From contig NZ_CP006821.1 in assembly GCF_000600085.1 (NCBI RefSeq), positions 620,001 through 684,000 of the forward strand: a stretch of 64,000 nucleotides of DNA, written 5' to 3'. The DNA comes from Helicobacter pylori oki112. Its GTDB lineage: Bacteria; Campylobacterota; Campylobacteria; Campylobacterales; Helicobacteraceae. Under the pieces are notes generated by a model. The model was given only the letters and a program-made list of their open reading frames with translations, made no database searches and was not told the origin of the DNA. Positions 37,472 through 46,894 of this stretch are shown here, piece after piece (positions within the stretch are counted from its first letter, which is position 1; the number at the start of each line of letters is the position of its first letter). A program made the position numbers and the translations under genes.

Positions 37472-38183
37472 GATGATAATTCTCCACTAGTTTTTCAATC
37501 TCTTTTGCCTGGTTTAAAAAAAAGAAATGATCCCCTTCTAAAACGAATAACGCGCTTCTTTTCAATAAGGTTTGCATTTTTTGAGCGGAGCTTAAGGGGG
37601 TTGCTTTATCATCTTTACCCCAAAATAATAAAACTTCTTTCTCGCATCGTTTGAAATGATCGCTAAAGTCTTCGCTAATTACTTTTTTAAAGGTTTCATA
37701 CATCGCTTGATTAAGCCCCATAGCGTCCTTACTCCTCAAAAACCCTAAATTCAAGCCTGATTTTTTAAAGATTTTAGCTAAAAGGATTTTACAACGCACT
37801 TTTAAGGGTTTTGGCTCTAAGATCCCTGCGCTGCTCAATAAAACAATGCGTTCGTTTTCGCACAAGATCGCTACTTTCCCTCCAAAGCTATGCCCAAAAA
37901 CGACATGCACTTTTTTATCCACGCTTTTTAAGAACAGATTGATGATATTAGCATAATCTTTAGTCTCTAAAACTTTTTCATCGTTAGGGCTTTGATTGAA
38001 GCCGGGCAAATCCACATACAAATGGTTGTAATTTAAAAAACAGCCTTGAAACGCTTGTTGCATGATTTCTTTAGAGCTCCCCCAGCCATGCAAAAACAAG
38101 GCGTTTAAAGGGCTATGGTGGTCTATAAAAGTGTAGGAAATGTCAAAAACGCTATCCAAATAAGCGATACTGCGTTTGGCCAT
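37458..38183 (-). CDS. alpha/beta-fold hydrolase
   Basis: The 241-residue hydrolase has nucleophile elbow GHSFGG, oxyanion region LHGWGSS, acid in LFWGKDDKATP and His in GDHFFF. The substrate is not identifiable; older annotations call it a 2-hydroxy-6-oxohepta-2,4-dienoate hydrolase without support from context. It sits between ddl and murF, with its ATG overlapping the ddl stop by one base. Confidence 0.85.
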   Translation of the reverse strand: MAKRSIAYLDSVFDISYTFIDHHSPLNALFLHGWGSSKEIMQQAFQGCFLNYNHLYVDLPGFNQSPNDEKVLETKDYANIINLFLKSVDKKVHVVFGHSFGGKVAILCENERIVLLSSAGILEPKPLKVRCKILLAKIFKKSGLNLGFLRSKDAMGLNQAMYETFKKVISEDFSDHFKRCEKEVLLFWGKDDKATPLSSAQKMQTLLKRSALFVLEGDHFFFLNQAKEIEKLVENYHHAKS

Positions 38184-39226
38184 TATTTATTCTTTTGGAT
38201 TTGCAACAAATAAGAGTTTTTGATTTGGATTTTAGGGGTTTTGGGTAATGATTGCGCTAAATTTTCTAGCGTTGTTTTAAAATCATCAAACAAATAATTG
38301 GCTAAACTGCCAGGAATGGGGTTGATCTCATTAAGATACACTTCATTTTCTATGACAAAAAAATCGCAACGGATGAGCGCGCCATCAAACAAATCGTTAT
38401 AGAGTTTTTTAAAATTTTCTTTCAATTGTTCTTCTAGGGCGTTAGAAAGATTCGCTTTAGGGGCTTTATTGCGTGAAAAATCCAAATATTTTTGTTTGAA
38501 ATCTAAAAATTCCTGTTTGTTAGGCTCTTCAATATAGGAAAAACAAAAATCCTTTTTGATCTTGCAACCGGCTAAATTGTATTCTTTCACTCCCTGAATG
38601 AAAGGCTCTATTAAGACCTCTTTAGAATATTCAAACGCGCCGTCTAAAGCGTAAATCAATTCTTTTTCTTCTTTCACAACGCTCACCCCTAAAGAGCTAC
38701 CGGCATTACTGGGCTTGATGATGAAAGGAAAATTAAAGCCAATCAAATTCAGAGCGTTAGCACGGTTTTTTTCATTCAAAAGAACATAATCTAAAGTCTT
38801 TACCCCTAAGTCTTTGGCATAAAGCTTGGTTAAATATTTGTTATAACTCAACACGCTCGCTTCAATCCTAGGGCCTATAAAAGCGATACGATAAAATTCT
38901 AACAAGCTCGCTAATTTCCCGTCTTCGCCATCGCCCCCATGCACAAGATTAATCACTAAAGGCAATTCTATAATTTTAGCGCCTAAAAACGAGTTTTTAA
39001 GCAAGCCATTGTGTGTGAGGATTAGGGGGGGTAATTTTTTTTCTTTGATTTGAGCGAAGTATTTTGAATGCATGTTAGATTCTTCAATCAAGTAAAAATG
39101 ATGGTTTTCATCTAAAAAAATAAAATATTTAATCCTATCCTTTAGCACTTCTTTAAGCGCGATCGCGCTCACAATACTGATTTCATGCTCAAAACTCGCC
39201 CCACCAAATAAAACGCAAAATTCCAC
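38183..39226 (-). CDS. ddl: D-alanine--D-alanine ligase
   Basis: The 347-residue ATP-grasp enzyme makes D-Ala-D-Ala. The N-terminal EFCVLFGGASFEHEISI, middle NAGSSLGVSVV and C-terminal YLNEINPIPGS are diagnostic. GTG 39226 is chosen with GGGAG seven bases upstream, giving the usual length, although the frame is open to 39253. It is co-oriented with murF. Confidence 0.95.
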   Translation of the reverse strand: MEFCVLFGGASFEHEISIVSAIALKEVLKDRIKYFIFLDENHHFYLIEESNMHSKYFAQIKEKKLPPLILTHNGLLKNSFLGAKIIELPLVINLVHGGDGEDGKLASLLEFYRIAFIGPRIEASVLSYNKYLTKLYAKDLGVKTLDYVLLNEKNRANALNLIGFNFPFIIKPSNAGSSLGVSVVKEEKELIYALDGAFEYSKEVLIEPFIQGVKEYNLAGCKIKKDFCFSYIEEPNKQEFLDFKQKYLDFSRNKAPKANLSNALEEQLKENFKKLYNDLFDGALIRCDFFVIENEVYLNEINPIPGSLANYLFDDFKTTLENLAQSLPKTPKIQIKNSYLLQIQKNK

Positions 39227-39302
39227 GATCAAACTCCCTAAAAACGATTGCAATAAAGTCTATCTATATTTACCTAAAAAAAGGCTTTTGAATTTTCTTA
39301 AA

Positions 39303-39779
39303 TTAAAGTTTAATGTTAAAAAATCCTAAAATATTGATAATTAATAACACGCTCAATCCGGCTAAAACACCCGCTAAAGCGTCATCAGCCACAACCCCTA
39401 AGCCCCCTTTAACTTCTTTGTCTATCTTGCCAATGAGTGAGGGCTTAGTAATATCATAGATCCTAAAAAAGATAAAACTCAAAACCACACCCGCTAACGA
39501 TAACCCGCTAATCGCCATCGCCAGCCACATGCCCACTAATTCGTCTATCACAATGTAAGAGCTGTCATGGATCTTACTCTCTTCTTCTTCTTTATCTATT
39601 TGAGCGATAGCGATAAGCCCAATGAAAACAGCCCCTAAAAACAAAGTGTTAGCCGAAAAAATTAAAACGGGTAAGCCTAGTAACAACGCTACTAAACTCC
39701 CTATCGTTCCAGGAGCTTTTTTAGAATACCCGCTAAAAAAAAGGGTTAAAAAACACGCGCGAAGACTAAATTTATCCAA
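39303..39779 (-). CDS. pgpA: phosphatidylglycerophosphatase A
   Basis: The 158-residue membrane enzyme dephosphorylates PGP to phosphatidylglycerol. Family motifs are SGYSKKAPGTIGSL near the N-terminus, VIDELVGMW and the Asp-rich GLGVVADDALAGV. Three to four membrane segments are visible. The start appears to be TTG 39779. Confidence 0.92.
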   Translation of the reverse strand: MDKFSLRACFLTLFFSGYSKKAPGTIGSLVALLLGLPVLIFSANTLFLGAVFIGLIAIAQIDKEEEESKIHDSSYIVIDELVGMWLAMAISGLSLAGVVLSFIFFRIYDITKPSLIGKIDKEVKGGLGVVADDALAGVLAGLSVLLIINILGFFNIKL

Positions 39780-39881
39780 TCATTGCCTTAAATTCTTTTT
39801 AAATCATGGCATTTTAGCATTTTATTTGCATTAAAAAGCGATTTTCTTAAACAATAAGGCTTAATTTTAAGCGCGTTTTAG

Positions 39882-39887
39882 TATGAT
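39882..39887 (+). promoter_or_regulatory. -10 element upstream of the aminotransferase operon
   Basis: TATGAT preceded by TAG lies about 40 bases before the ATG at 39927 in a short divergent intergenic region. Confidence 0.45.
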
Positions 39888-39926
39888 ACCTTTTAAATTC
39901 TCTCAAAAATTAAAGGTTAATTTTAA

Positions 39927-41036
39927 ATGTTGCTTTTCACTCCAGGCCCTGTAGCCATTAATGAAGAGATGCGCACAAGCTTTTCTCAGCCAATGCCCCA
40001 CCACCGCACCAAAGATTTTGAAAAGATTTTCCAAAGCGTGCGAGAAAATTTAAAAAAAATGACCGGTTTAGAAGAAGTTTTGCTTTTAAGTAGTAGTGGG
40101 ACAGGGGCTATGGAAGCGAGCGTGCTTTCCTTATGTCAAAAAGAGTTGCTTTTTGTTAATGCGGGTAAGTTTGGCGAAAGGTTTGGCAAGATCGCTAAAG
40201 CCCATTTTATCAAAGCCCATGAATTAGTCTATGAATGGGACACGCCGGCTCAAGTAGATGGAGTATTAAATGCGCTTAAAGCCAACCCTAATATTGATGC
40301 GTTTTGCATTCAAGCATGCGAGTCTAGTGGGGGGTTACGACACCCTGTAGAAAAAATCGCTCAAGCGATCAAAGAAACTAACCCGAATGTTTTTGTAATA
40401 GTAGATGCGATCACCGCTTTAGGGGTTGAGCCTTTAGAAATAACACATATTGATGCGCTCATTGGAGGGAGTCAAAAAGCGTTCATGCTACCTCCTGCGA
40501 TGAGCTTAGTCGCATTGAGCCAGAAGGCGATTGAGCGCATAGAAGAACGCAATGTAGGGTTTTATTTCAATTTAAAGAGCGAATTGAAAAACCAAAGGGA
40601 TAACACCACAAGCTACACCGCTCCTATTTTACACACTTTAGGGTTGCAACGCTATTTTGAATTAGTGCAAAATTTAGGGGGCTTTGAAGCACTCTATAAA
40701 GAGACTAAAAAAGCCGCTTTAGCCACTCAAAAAGCCGTTTTAGCTTTGGGTTTAAAGATTTTCCCTAAAAGCCCGAGCTTGAGCATGACAACGATTGTTA
40801 ATGAGCATGCCAAAGAATTGAGAAACCTTTTAAAAGAAAAATACCAGGTGCAATTTGCGGGCGGTCAAGAGCCTTACAAAGACGCGCTCATTCGTATCAA
40901 CCACATGGGGATCATTCCTGTTTATAAAAGCGCTTACGCTTTAAACACCCTAGAATTAGCCTTAAACGATTTGAATTTAAGGGGATTTGACGGCGTGGCG
41001 AATACAACCTTTTTGAAACAATATTATGAAATTTAA
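39927..41036 (+). CDS. class V aminotransferase (serine/alanine-glyoxylate or SerC-like)
   Basis: The 369-residue PLP enzyme opens with LFTPGPVAINEEM and has the phosphate-binding SSSGTGAMEA, the Asp in VDAITALGVEP and the PLP lysine in GGSQKAFMLPP. Similar Helicobacter genes are labelled serC, but the family also includes alanine-glyoxylate aminotransferases, so the substrate is uncertain. AAAGG precedes the ATG. It is followed closely by gpt and rimO. Confidence 0.85.
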   Translation: MLLFTPGPVAINEEMRTSFSQPMPHHRTKDFEKIFQSVRENLKKMTGLEEVLLLSSSGTGAMEASVLSLCQKELLFVNAGKFGERFGKIAKAHFIKAHELVYEWDTPAQVDGVLNALKANPNIDAFCIQACESSGGLRHPVEKIAQAIKETNPNVFVIVDAITALGVEPLEITHIDALIGGSQKAFMLPPAMSLVALSQKAIERIEERNVGFYFNLKSELKNQRDNTTSYTAPILHTLGLQRYFELVQNLGGFEALYKETKKAALATQKAVLALGLKIFPKSPSLSMTTIVNEHAKELRNLLKEKYQVQFAGGQEPYKDALIRINHMGIIPVYKSAYALNTLELALNDLNLRGFDGVANTTFLKQYYEI

Positions 41037-41044
41037 GGATTATA

Positions 41045-41506
41045 ATGCATTATTCTTATGAAACCTTTTTGAAAGACAGCCTGGAATTAGTCAAACAAGT
41101 GGAGCGCATTTGCAATGTCCCAGAAGCCCTTGTGTGCGTGATGCGAGGGGGCATGACTTTAGCGCATTTTTTGAGTTTGCACTGGAATTTAAGGGAAGTT
41201 TATGGCATCAATGCGATTTCTTATGACACCACCCACCGACAAAACGCCCTAAAAATTGAAAATATCCCCACGATCAAAGAGCGTCTAAAAACCATTCTTG
41301 TGGTAGATGAAATCGTAGATAGCGGTAATTCTTTAGAAGCGGTGCTTAAAGTGTTGCAAGAAAAACACCCTGATAAAAAGTTTTATAGCGCGAGTTTGTT
41401 CCAAAAAACAAGCGCGAAATACAAAGCCCATGCGTTTTTAAAAGACGCTCCTGAATGGATTGATTTCTTTTGGGAAGTGGATTTGAAAAACTTAAAAAGC
41501 CATTAA
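41045..41506 (+). CDS. gpt: purine phosphoribosyltransferase (Gpt-like)
   Basis: The 153-residue type I phosphoribosyltransferase has the PRPP loop ILVVDEIVDSGNS (about 82-94) and VCVMRGGM, typical of xanthine-guanine salvage enzymes. It salvages free purine bases to nucleotides. AAGGATT precedes the ATG, which lies eight bases after the aminotransferase gene. Confidence 0.87.
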   Translation: MHYSYETFLKDSLELVKQVERICNVPEALVCVMRGGMTLAHFLSLHWNLREVYGINAISYDTTHRQNALKIENIPTIKERLKTILVVDEIVDSGNSLEAVLKVLQEKHPDKKFYSASLFQKTSAKYKAHAFLKDAPEWIDFFWEVDLKNLKSH

Positions 41507-41507
41507 C

Positions 41508-42827
41508 ATGCAAATTAAAGAAAACAAACAACTCTGCTTAATTTCATTAGGTTGCTCTAAAAATTTGGTGGATTCAGAAGTGATGTTAGGCAAGCTTTAT
41601 AACTACACGCTCACTAATGACGCTAAGAGCGCCGATGTGATTTTGATCAACACTTGCGGTTTTATTGAAAGCGCCAAACAAGAGAGCATCCAAACCATTC
41701 TAAACGCCGCTAAAGACAAAAAAAAGGGAGCGATTTTGATTGCGAGCGGGTGCTTGAGCGAGCGCTATAAAGATGAAATCAAAGAGTTGATCCCTGAAGT
41801 GGATATTTTTACCGGCGTGGGGGATTATGACAAGATTGATATAATGATCGCTAAAAAACAAAACCAGTTCAGCGAGCAAGTGTTTTTAAGCGAGCATTAT
41901 AACGCACGCATCATCACGGGATCGAGCGTGCATGCGTATGTTAAAATTTCTGAGGGTTGCAATCAAAAATGCTCTTTTTGCGCTATCCCTAGCTTTAAGG
42001 GGAAATTACAAAGCAGGGAATTAGACTCCATTTTAAAAGAAGTGGAAAATCTCGTGCTTAAAGGCTATACGGATATGACTTTTATCGCACAAGATTCTAG
42101 CTCCTTTTTATACGATAAAGGGCAAAAAGACGGCTTGATCCAGCTTATTAGCGCGATTGACAAACAGCAAGCCTTAAAGAGTGGTCGAATCTTATACCTC
42201 TACCCTTCTAGCACCACTTTAGATCTGATTGGTGCGATTGAAGACTCGCTTATTTTTCAAAATTATTTTGACATGCCCATCCAGCACATCAGCGACTCCA
42301 TGCTCAAAAAGATGCGGCGCAATTCCAGCCAAGCGCACCATTTAAAGCTTTTAAATGCCATGAAGCAGGTTAAAGAAAGCTTTATAAGAAGCACGATCAT
42401 TGTAGGGCATCCGGAAGAAAATGAGGGCGAATTTGAGGAATTGAGCGCGTTTTTGGACGAGTTCCGGTTTGATAGATTGAATATTTTTGCTTTCAGCGCT
42501 GAAGAAAACACGCATGCCTATTCTTTAGAGAAAGTGCCTAAAAAAATCATCAACGCTCGCATTAAAGCCTTGAATAAAATCGCTTTAAAGCACCAAAACC
42601 ATTCCTTTAAGGCTTTGTTGAATAAGCCCATTAAGGCGTTAGTGGAAAATAAAGAGGGCGAGTATTTTTACAAAGCAAGGGATTTGAGATGGGCGCCTGA
42701 AGTGGATGGGGAAATTTTGATCAATGATAGCGAACTAACCACCCCTTTAAAACCCGGGCATTATACGATTATGCCTAGCGAATTTAAAGACAATATCTTA
42801 CTCGCTAAGGTTTTAAGCCCTTTTTAA
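41508..42827 (+). CDS. rimO: ribosomal protein S12 methylthiotransferase
   Basis: The 439-residue radical-SAM methylthiotransferase has an N-terminal UPF0004 cluster (Cys16, Cys50, Cys82; GCSKNLVDSE) and SAM cluster CNQKCSFC (151, 155, 158), with a TRAM-like C-terminus. GCSKNLVDSE and SLEEN-type spacing favour RimO over MiaB. It starts one base after gpt. Confidence 0.94.
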   Translation: MQIKENKQLCLISLGCSKNLVDSEVMLGKLYNYTLTNDAKSADVILINTCGFIESAKQESIQTILNAAKDKKKGAILIASGCLSERYKDEIKELIPEVDIFTGVGDYDKIDIMIAKKQNQFSEQVFLSEHYNARIITGSSVHAYVKISEGCNQKCSFCAIPSFKGKLQSRELDSILKEVENLVLKGYTDMTFIAQDSSSFLYDKGQKDGLIQLISAIDKQQALKSGRILYLYPSSTTLDLIGAIEDSLIFQNYFDMPIQHISDSMLKKMRRNSSQAHHLKLLNAMKQVKESFIRSTIIVGHPEENEGEFEELSAFLDEFRFDRLNIFAFSAEENTHAYSLEKVPKKIINARIKALNKIALKHQNHSFKALLNKPIKALVENKEGEYFYKARDLRWAPEVDGEILINDSELTTPLKPGHYTIMPSEFKDNILLAKVLSPF

Positions 42828-42885
42828 AAGTTAGCCATAAGGTTAAAAGTGCGGTTATAGCGTGGCTGGAGTGTGGGGGTTTGCG

Positions 42886-42899
42886 TTTTTTTTTTTTTT
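42886..42899 (+). repeat. T14 tract in the dynamin operon promoter
   Basis: Fourteen T residues end two bases before a TAAAAT -10 box, so tract length would set the geometry upstream of the -10 element. Confidence 0.93.
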
Positions 42900-42901
42900 G
42901 T

Positions 42902-42907
42902 TAAAAT
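42902..42907 (+). promoter_or_regulatory. -10 element of the dynamin-like operon
   Basis: TAAAAT lies directly after the T14 tract and 30 bases before ATG 42938. Transcript start would fall near 42914-42916. Confidence 0.5.
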
Positions 42908-42937
42908 GCGTCAGAAAAATCCGGCATGAGGGCAAAA

Positions 42938-44065
42938 ATGAAAAACATTTATCTTGATGTGAAAGCCAATATTGAAAAGCTCCAAAATATTTTTAGAAAC
43001 ACTAATAATGAAAATGAAAGACTAAAAAAATCCAACCAAGAAGCGTTGGAGGTATTTCAAAAATTAGAATTTGAAAGCTTAAAAGAGCTTGAAAGTTTAA
43101 AAAATAACGAAGAGTGGGAAAATTTTACCATCGCCTTTTATGGGGAAACCAATGCGGGGAAATCAACCCTTATTGAATGTTTGAGGCTGTTTTTTAAAGA
43201 ACGAAGCAAAATGGATCAACAAGAGCGATTCAGGCGGCTCTATGCAGAGAAAAATCATAGAGGTAGCGGGCATGCTCTTTTGGAGCTAGAAAAATTCCAA
43301 GATGGAGCGATCATAGGCGATGGGAGGAGCGATTTCACTACAGAAACCAAATCTTACACCTTGAAGCACGGCAACAAAACCTTTACTTTGCTTGATATTC
43401 CAGGGATAGAAGGCGACGAAAAAAAGGTTATTCAGCAAATTTCTAACGCTACACAAAAAGCCCATGCTATTTTTTATGTTACCAAAAAGCCCACTCCTCC
43501 GCAAAAAGGAGAAGAGAAAAAAGAAGGGACGATTGAAAAGATTCAAAAGCAACTTGATTCGCAAACAGAGATATATACCCTATACAATAAGTCAATTAAC
43601 AACCCAAGAGCCTTAAAAGATGGGCTTATTGATGGAAGCGAAAAAGAAAGCTTAAAAATTTTAAATAAAGAAATGAAAAACATTTTAGGCAAACACTGCA
43701 TGGGGCATCAAATAGTCAGCGCCCAAATGGCTTTTTATGGTCTTTCATCGGCTTTAATCCCAGAGAGTGATTTTTATAAAAACAAACAAAAATTTTTAGA
43801 TTTTAAAGCGGAAGAATTATTATTGTATAAATGCCATTTTAAACAATTAGGAGGATTTATAGCCAGAACGCTTCTTGAAAACTCACGCAAAAAAATCATA
43901 GAATCCAACTGCAATAAAGCCTTAAAAGTGGTAGAACAATTGCAAAAAGCGATAAAAACCACGATTGAAAAACGGATCGATCCAATGATTAAAGAAGCAC
44001 AAGAACACCAACAAGAAGCCCGCTATAATTTAGATCGTTCTACAGAAAAATTTATATTAAATTGA
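42938..44065 (+). CDS. dynamin-like GTPase, GTPase half (LeoB/LeoC type)
   Basis: The roughly 375-residue large GTPase has a short coiled N-terminus, G1 GETNAGKST (69-77), G3 DIPGIEGD and a possible G4 at YNKS, then helical stalk-like sequence. ATG 42938 is preferred over 42926 because AGGG lies five bases before it. The frame ends at TGA 44063, yet stays open in the same frame beyond it, so this and the next gene may be one dynamin broken by a stop codon. Resemblance to the E. coli LeoABC dynamins is from family knowledge. Confidence 0.75.
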   Translation: MKNIYLDVKANIEKLQNIFRNTNNENERLKKSNQEALEVFQKLEFESLKELESLKNNEEWENFTIAFYGETNAGKSTLIECLRLFFKERSKMDQQERFRRLYAEKNHRGSGHALLELEKFQDGAIIGDGRSDFTTETKSYTLKHGNKTFTLLDIPGIEGDEKKVIQQISNATQKAHAIFYVTKKPTPPQKGEEKKEGTIEKIQKQLDSQTEIYTLYNKSINNPRALKDGLIDGSEKESLKILNKEMKNILGKHCMGHQIVSAQMAFYGLSSALIPESDFYKNKQKFLDFKAEELLLYKCHFKQLGGFIARTLLENSRKKIIESNCNKALKVVEQLQKAIKTTIEKRIDPMIKEAQEHQQEARYNLDRSTEKFILN

Positions 44066-44074
44066 ACCAATTCA

Positions 44075-44770
44075 GTGTTCTACGAAATCGATCAATTCAA
44101 ATCTGACTTGAGAGAAAAAATGTATGTGCATATTAACAAAAATATTGAAGATGAGGAATGTAAAGAAATTTTTAAAAATGAACTCATTCAAGGAATTGAA
44201 ACATTGCATGAAGACATAAAATGGCGGTTTAGAGAATGTGAGAAACGATTTGATGGAGAGATAAAAGAAGCTATTAAACAACTTGAATACAGAATTAAAG
44301 ATTCTCTAGCAATGTTAGAGCACATCAGTATTGATAGAGGCTTTAATCTTAATTTTGATACTGATAGCGGCATTGATGGAACAAAATTAGCCACTTCAAT
44401 AGGAGGTTTGGGTTTGCTTGGGATATTTAACGCTTGGAATCCTATGGGTTGGTTTGCTCTGACTACAGGGATTATTACAGGATTAGTTGGAATAGCTAGA
44501 TCAATCTGGAGTTTTTTTGATTCAGACTATAAAAAATCCCAACAAAAAAAAGAAGTGGATAAGAATTTACATCAAATTTGTGAAAAAATTGCAGAGGATG
44601 TGAAAAGCCGACTTGAAAGTCGCAAAAAAGACATACGGGAAAAGATTGAAAAACTCAAAGCCAATCTTAGACCTGTTGATAATTACAAACGCATGAAAAG
44701 ACAATTGAAAGAAGCCCATGAAAAATTAGGATACATCTCTCATAACATCAAAACAAGGAGCATGCAATGA
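44075..44770 (+). CDS. dynamin-like protein, membrane-paddle half
   Basis: The frame is in phase with the upstream GTPase and nine bases beyond its TGA. From GTG 44075 it gives 231 residues; no good ribosome site precedes it, and ATG 44120 is an alternative. It has a coiled helix, then a hydrophobic hairpin (about 105-150: SIGGLGLLGIFNAW, GWFALTTGIITGLVG) like a dynamin paddle, then another charged helix. It overlaps the next GTPase start by four bases, so the three frames are translated as a unit. Confidence 0.7.
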   Translation: MFYEIDQFKSDLREKMYVHINKNIEDEECKEIFKNELIQGIETLHEDIKWRFRECEKRFDGEIKEAIKQLEYRIKDSLAMLEHISIDRGFNLNFDTDSGIDGTKLATSIGGLGLLGIFNAWNPMGWFALTTGIITGLVGIARSIWSFFDSDYKKSQQKKEVDKNLHQICEKIAEDVKSRLESRKKDIREKIEKLKANLRPVDNYKRMKRQLKEAHEKLGYISHNIKTRSMQ

Positions 44771-46482
44771 AGAATGAAACGCTAGAACAATTTAAAAGAA
44801 ATCAAAAGAGGAATCAAGAAAATCTTAAAAAATTGCTTGATTTTATCCATACTGGAGAGAAATATGGAATCCATATTGAAGAGTCTCTCAAAGAAAAAAT
44901 CCATAATGCGATGGAAAATGTTGCCGATCAAAAACTTAAAGTGGCTTTAGTGGGAGGTTTTTCTGAAGGGAAAACATCCATAGCGGCAGCTTGGATCGAT
45001 CGGCTAGATGAAAGCATGAATATAGATCATCAAGAATCCAGCGATGCAGTTAAAATCTATGACATAGATGATGAAATTGAGCTGGTTGACACCCCGGGAC
45101 TATTCGGGTTTAAAGTAAAAGAACACGATAGCGGCAAAATAGAACGCTATAAAGATATTACAAAAAAATATATCAGCGAAGCCCACCTCATTTTATACGC
45201 ACTCAACCCGTCAAACCCCATCAAAGAAAGCCATAAGGACGATTTGAACTGGTTGTTTAGGACGCTCAATCTTTTATCCAGGACGATATTTGTCATCAGC
45301 CGTTTTGATGAAGAAGCGGATATTGAAGATGAAGAAGATTACAACAAAAGATTTAAAATCAAAAAAGAAAACATCCAAAACCGACTGAATGATCTCATTT
45401 CTTTAAGCGAAAAAGAAAAAGAGGGTTTGATTATTGTTGCTGTTGCGGCAAACCCTTTTGATTTGGGGGTGGAACACTGGCTAAAGCATAAAGAAGAATT
45501 CCAAAAGCTTTCACATATCAAAACTCTGCAAGATGCGACGCAAAAAAAGATTAAAGAAAATGGCGGGAAATTAACCATCATAGAAGAAGCCAAAAAAAGC
45601 GTCATTCAAGATGTGGTCCATAGGCAAATGCCGCTTGCAAAAAAAGAGCAACAAGAGATTAAGAGAGAAATGGAATATTTGAATAAAACGCTTGAAAAAA
45701 GGCGAAAGGATATTCAAGATTTAAATAAAGAAATTTCTCAAGCCCGCATTCATTTAAGAGAATTTATAATAAGGTATTTTAGCGATCTCATCCGTCAAGT
45801 TTCTGGCACTAGCCTAGAAACCTTTAATGATTTCGCTATGAGAGAAATAGGCGATAAAGGCATCAATATAGAAACAAAAGTCCAAAATGAATTTGAAAGG
45901 CAAACGCAAGGGATTTCAAATGAAATCGCTAAAATTGAAACTGATTTTAATGCCGATAGGAGTTTTTTTGAAAAACATGCCGGAACATTTGGAAGGATTG
46001 GAATCAAACTTTTAGAACAAAGCAAGTTTATCAATGCGACTAACATCAAACTGGCTAGAGACGGGATAGTGGCTGTGGCAAAATTTACAGGCATAGATTT
46101 GGCTTTAAAATTCAAACCTTGGGGCGCTGTAAACTTGGCAGGCAGCATAAACAAAGGTTTACCGCTTATCGGTCTTGCTTTTGAAGTGTGGGATTCTTGG
46201 AAAGAAAGCCAAAAAATAGAAAAACTTGAAAAAGCTAAAAGAGAAATGGAATCCGATTTTAACAATCAAAAACAAGAAATCTTGGATCTCATCAATGATG
46301 AAACCAGATTCAAACAAACATGTTTCCCAATGGCGTTGGAACTGGAAAAATGCATTCAAGCATGCGAAGAAAGCGTTAAAAAAACGCAAGAGTGCGCTCA
46401 AGGTTTGGAAAAATGGATTCAAACTGGCGAAGATTTTATCAAGGGCGAAGATTTTATAGATGTTGAGCCTGAAGAGGAATGA
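44767..46482 (+). CDS. LeoA-type bacterial dynamin
   Basis: The 571-residue large GTPase has G1 VGGFSEGKTS (62-71), G3 DTPGLFGF and G4-like SRFDEE. A long helical stalk follows (about 270-390), then a hydrophobic, possibly membrane-binding region (about 410-480), and an acidic C-terminus. The GFSEGKTS form and length match LeoA (labile enterotoxin output A) proteins, bacterial dynamins linked in E. coli to toxin secretion and vesicles. In Helicobacter the role is unknown. Confidence 0.82.
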   Translation: MKNETLEQFKRNQKRNQENLKKLLDFIHTGEKYGIHIEESLKEKIHNAMENVADQKLKVALVGGFSEGKTSIAAAWIDRLDESMNIDHQESSDAVKIYDIDDEIELVDTPGLFGFKVKEHDSGKIERYKDITKKYISEAHLILYALNPSNPIKESHKDDLNWLFRTLNLLSRTIFVISRFDEEADIEDEEDYNKRFKIKKENIQNRLNDLISLSEKEKEGLIIVAVAANPFDLGVEHWLKHKEEFQKLSHIKTLQDATQKKIKENGGKLTIIEEAKKSVIQDVVHRQMPLAKKEQQEIKREMEYLNKTLEKRRKDIQDLNKEISQARIHLREFIIRYFSDLIRQVSGTSLETFNDFAMREIGDKGINIETKVQNEFERQTQGISNEIAKIETDFNADRSFFEKHAGTFGRIGIKLLEQSKFINATNIKLARDGIVAVAKFTGIDLALKFKPWGAVNLAGSINKGLPLIGLAFEVWDSWKESQKIEKLEKAKREMESDFNNQKQEILDLINDETRFKQTCFPMALELEKCIQACEESVKKTQECAQGLEKWIQTGEDFIKGEDFIDVEPEEE

Positions 46483-46523
46483 ACTGAATTTGTGTTAAAA
46501 TACCGAATGCGCCAACGCTAGAA

Positions 46524-46550
46524 CGCTTGCTAGTTTTTGGCTAGTAAGCG
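46524..46550 (+). terminator. hairpin after the LeoA-like gene
   Basis: CGCTTGCTAG and CTAGTAAGCG form a 10-bp stem (one wobble pair) around a seven-base loop, followed by GTATTTT. It may be an intrinsic terminator or attenuator before the next small gene. Confidence 0.5.
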
Positions 46551-46580
46551 GTATTTTAAATCTTTCAATAAGGAAAGGCG

Positions 46581-46886
46581 ATGTTTTCTAAAATTTGCTC
46601 ATCTTTTAAGCTCGCCAACGCACTTAAGTGTTTTTTATTCAAACGCATTTCAAGCCCCATGCAAAGCGCTCGCATTACCACAATGGTTTTGGGTATCAAA
46701 GACGCTTTCAATGACGATAAAGATCCATTGAATAACGCTTGTGAAGCTTTGGATTTGGTAGTGAAATTTAAGAAAGAGCACCCGCAAGATTTTGACGAAT
46801 TGTTTGAAATTTTAAAAGAACTCATCCAAGAATACGAACAAAATCCTGACGAGATCAAACAAAACCTCAAAGAAATCCTAAAATAA
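46581..46886 (+). CDS. small helical protein, unknown
   Basis: The 101-residue protein begins MFSKICSSFKLANALKCFLF, an amphipathic or membrane-touching N-terminus, followed by two charged helices rich in Glu, Asp and Lys. AAGGAAAGG precedes the ATG. It lies eight bases before the HEPN-like gene, with which it is probably co-transcribed. No family is recognised. Confidence 0.7.
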   Translation: MFSKICSSFKLANALKCFLFKRISSPMQSARITTMVLGIKDAFNDDKDPLNNACEALDLVVKFKKEHPQDFDELFEILKELIQEYEQNPDEIKQNLKEILK

Positions 46887-46894
46887 GGCAAGGC

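Noticed and set aside
46537..46731. Separate 64-codon ORF before the 101-residue protein
   Set aside because: It overlaps the better-supported frame starting at 46581, has no ribosome site and no protein-like composition.
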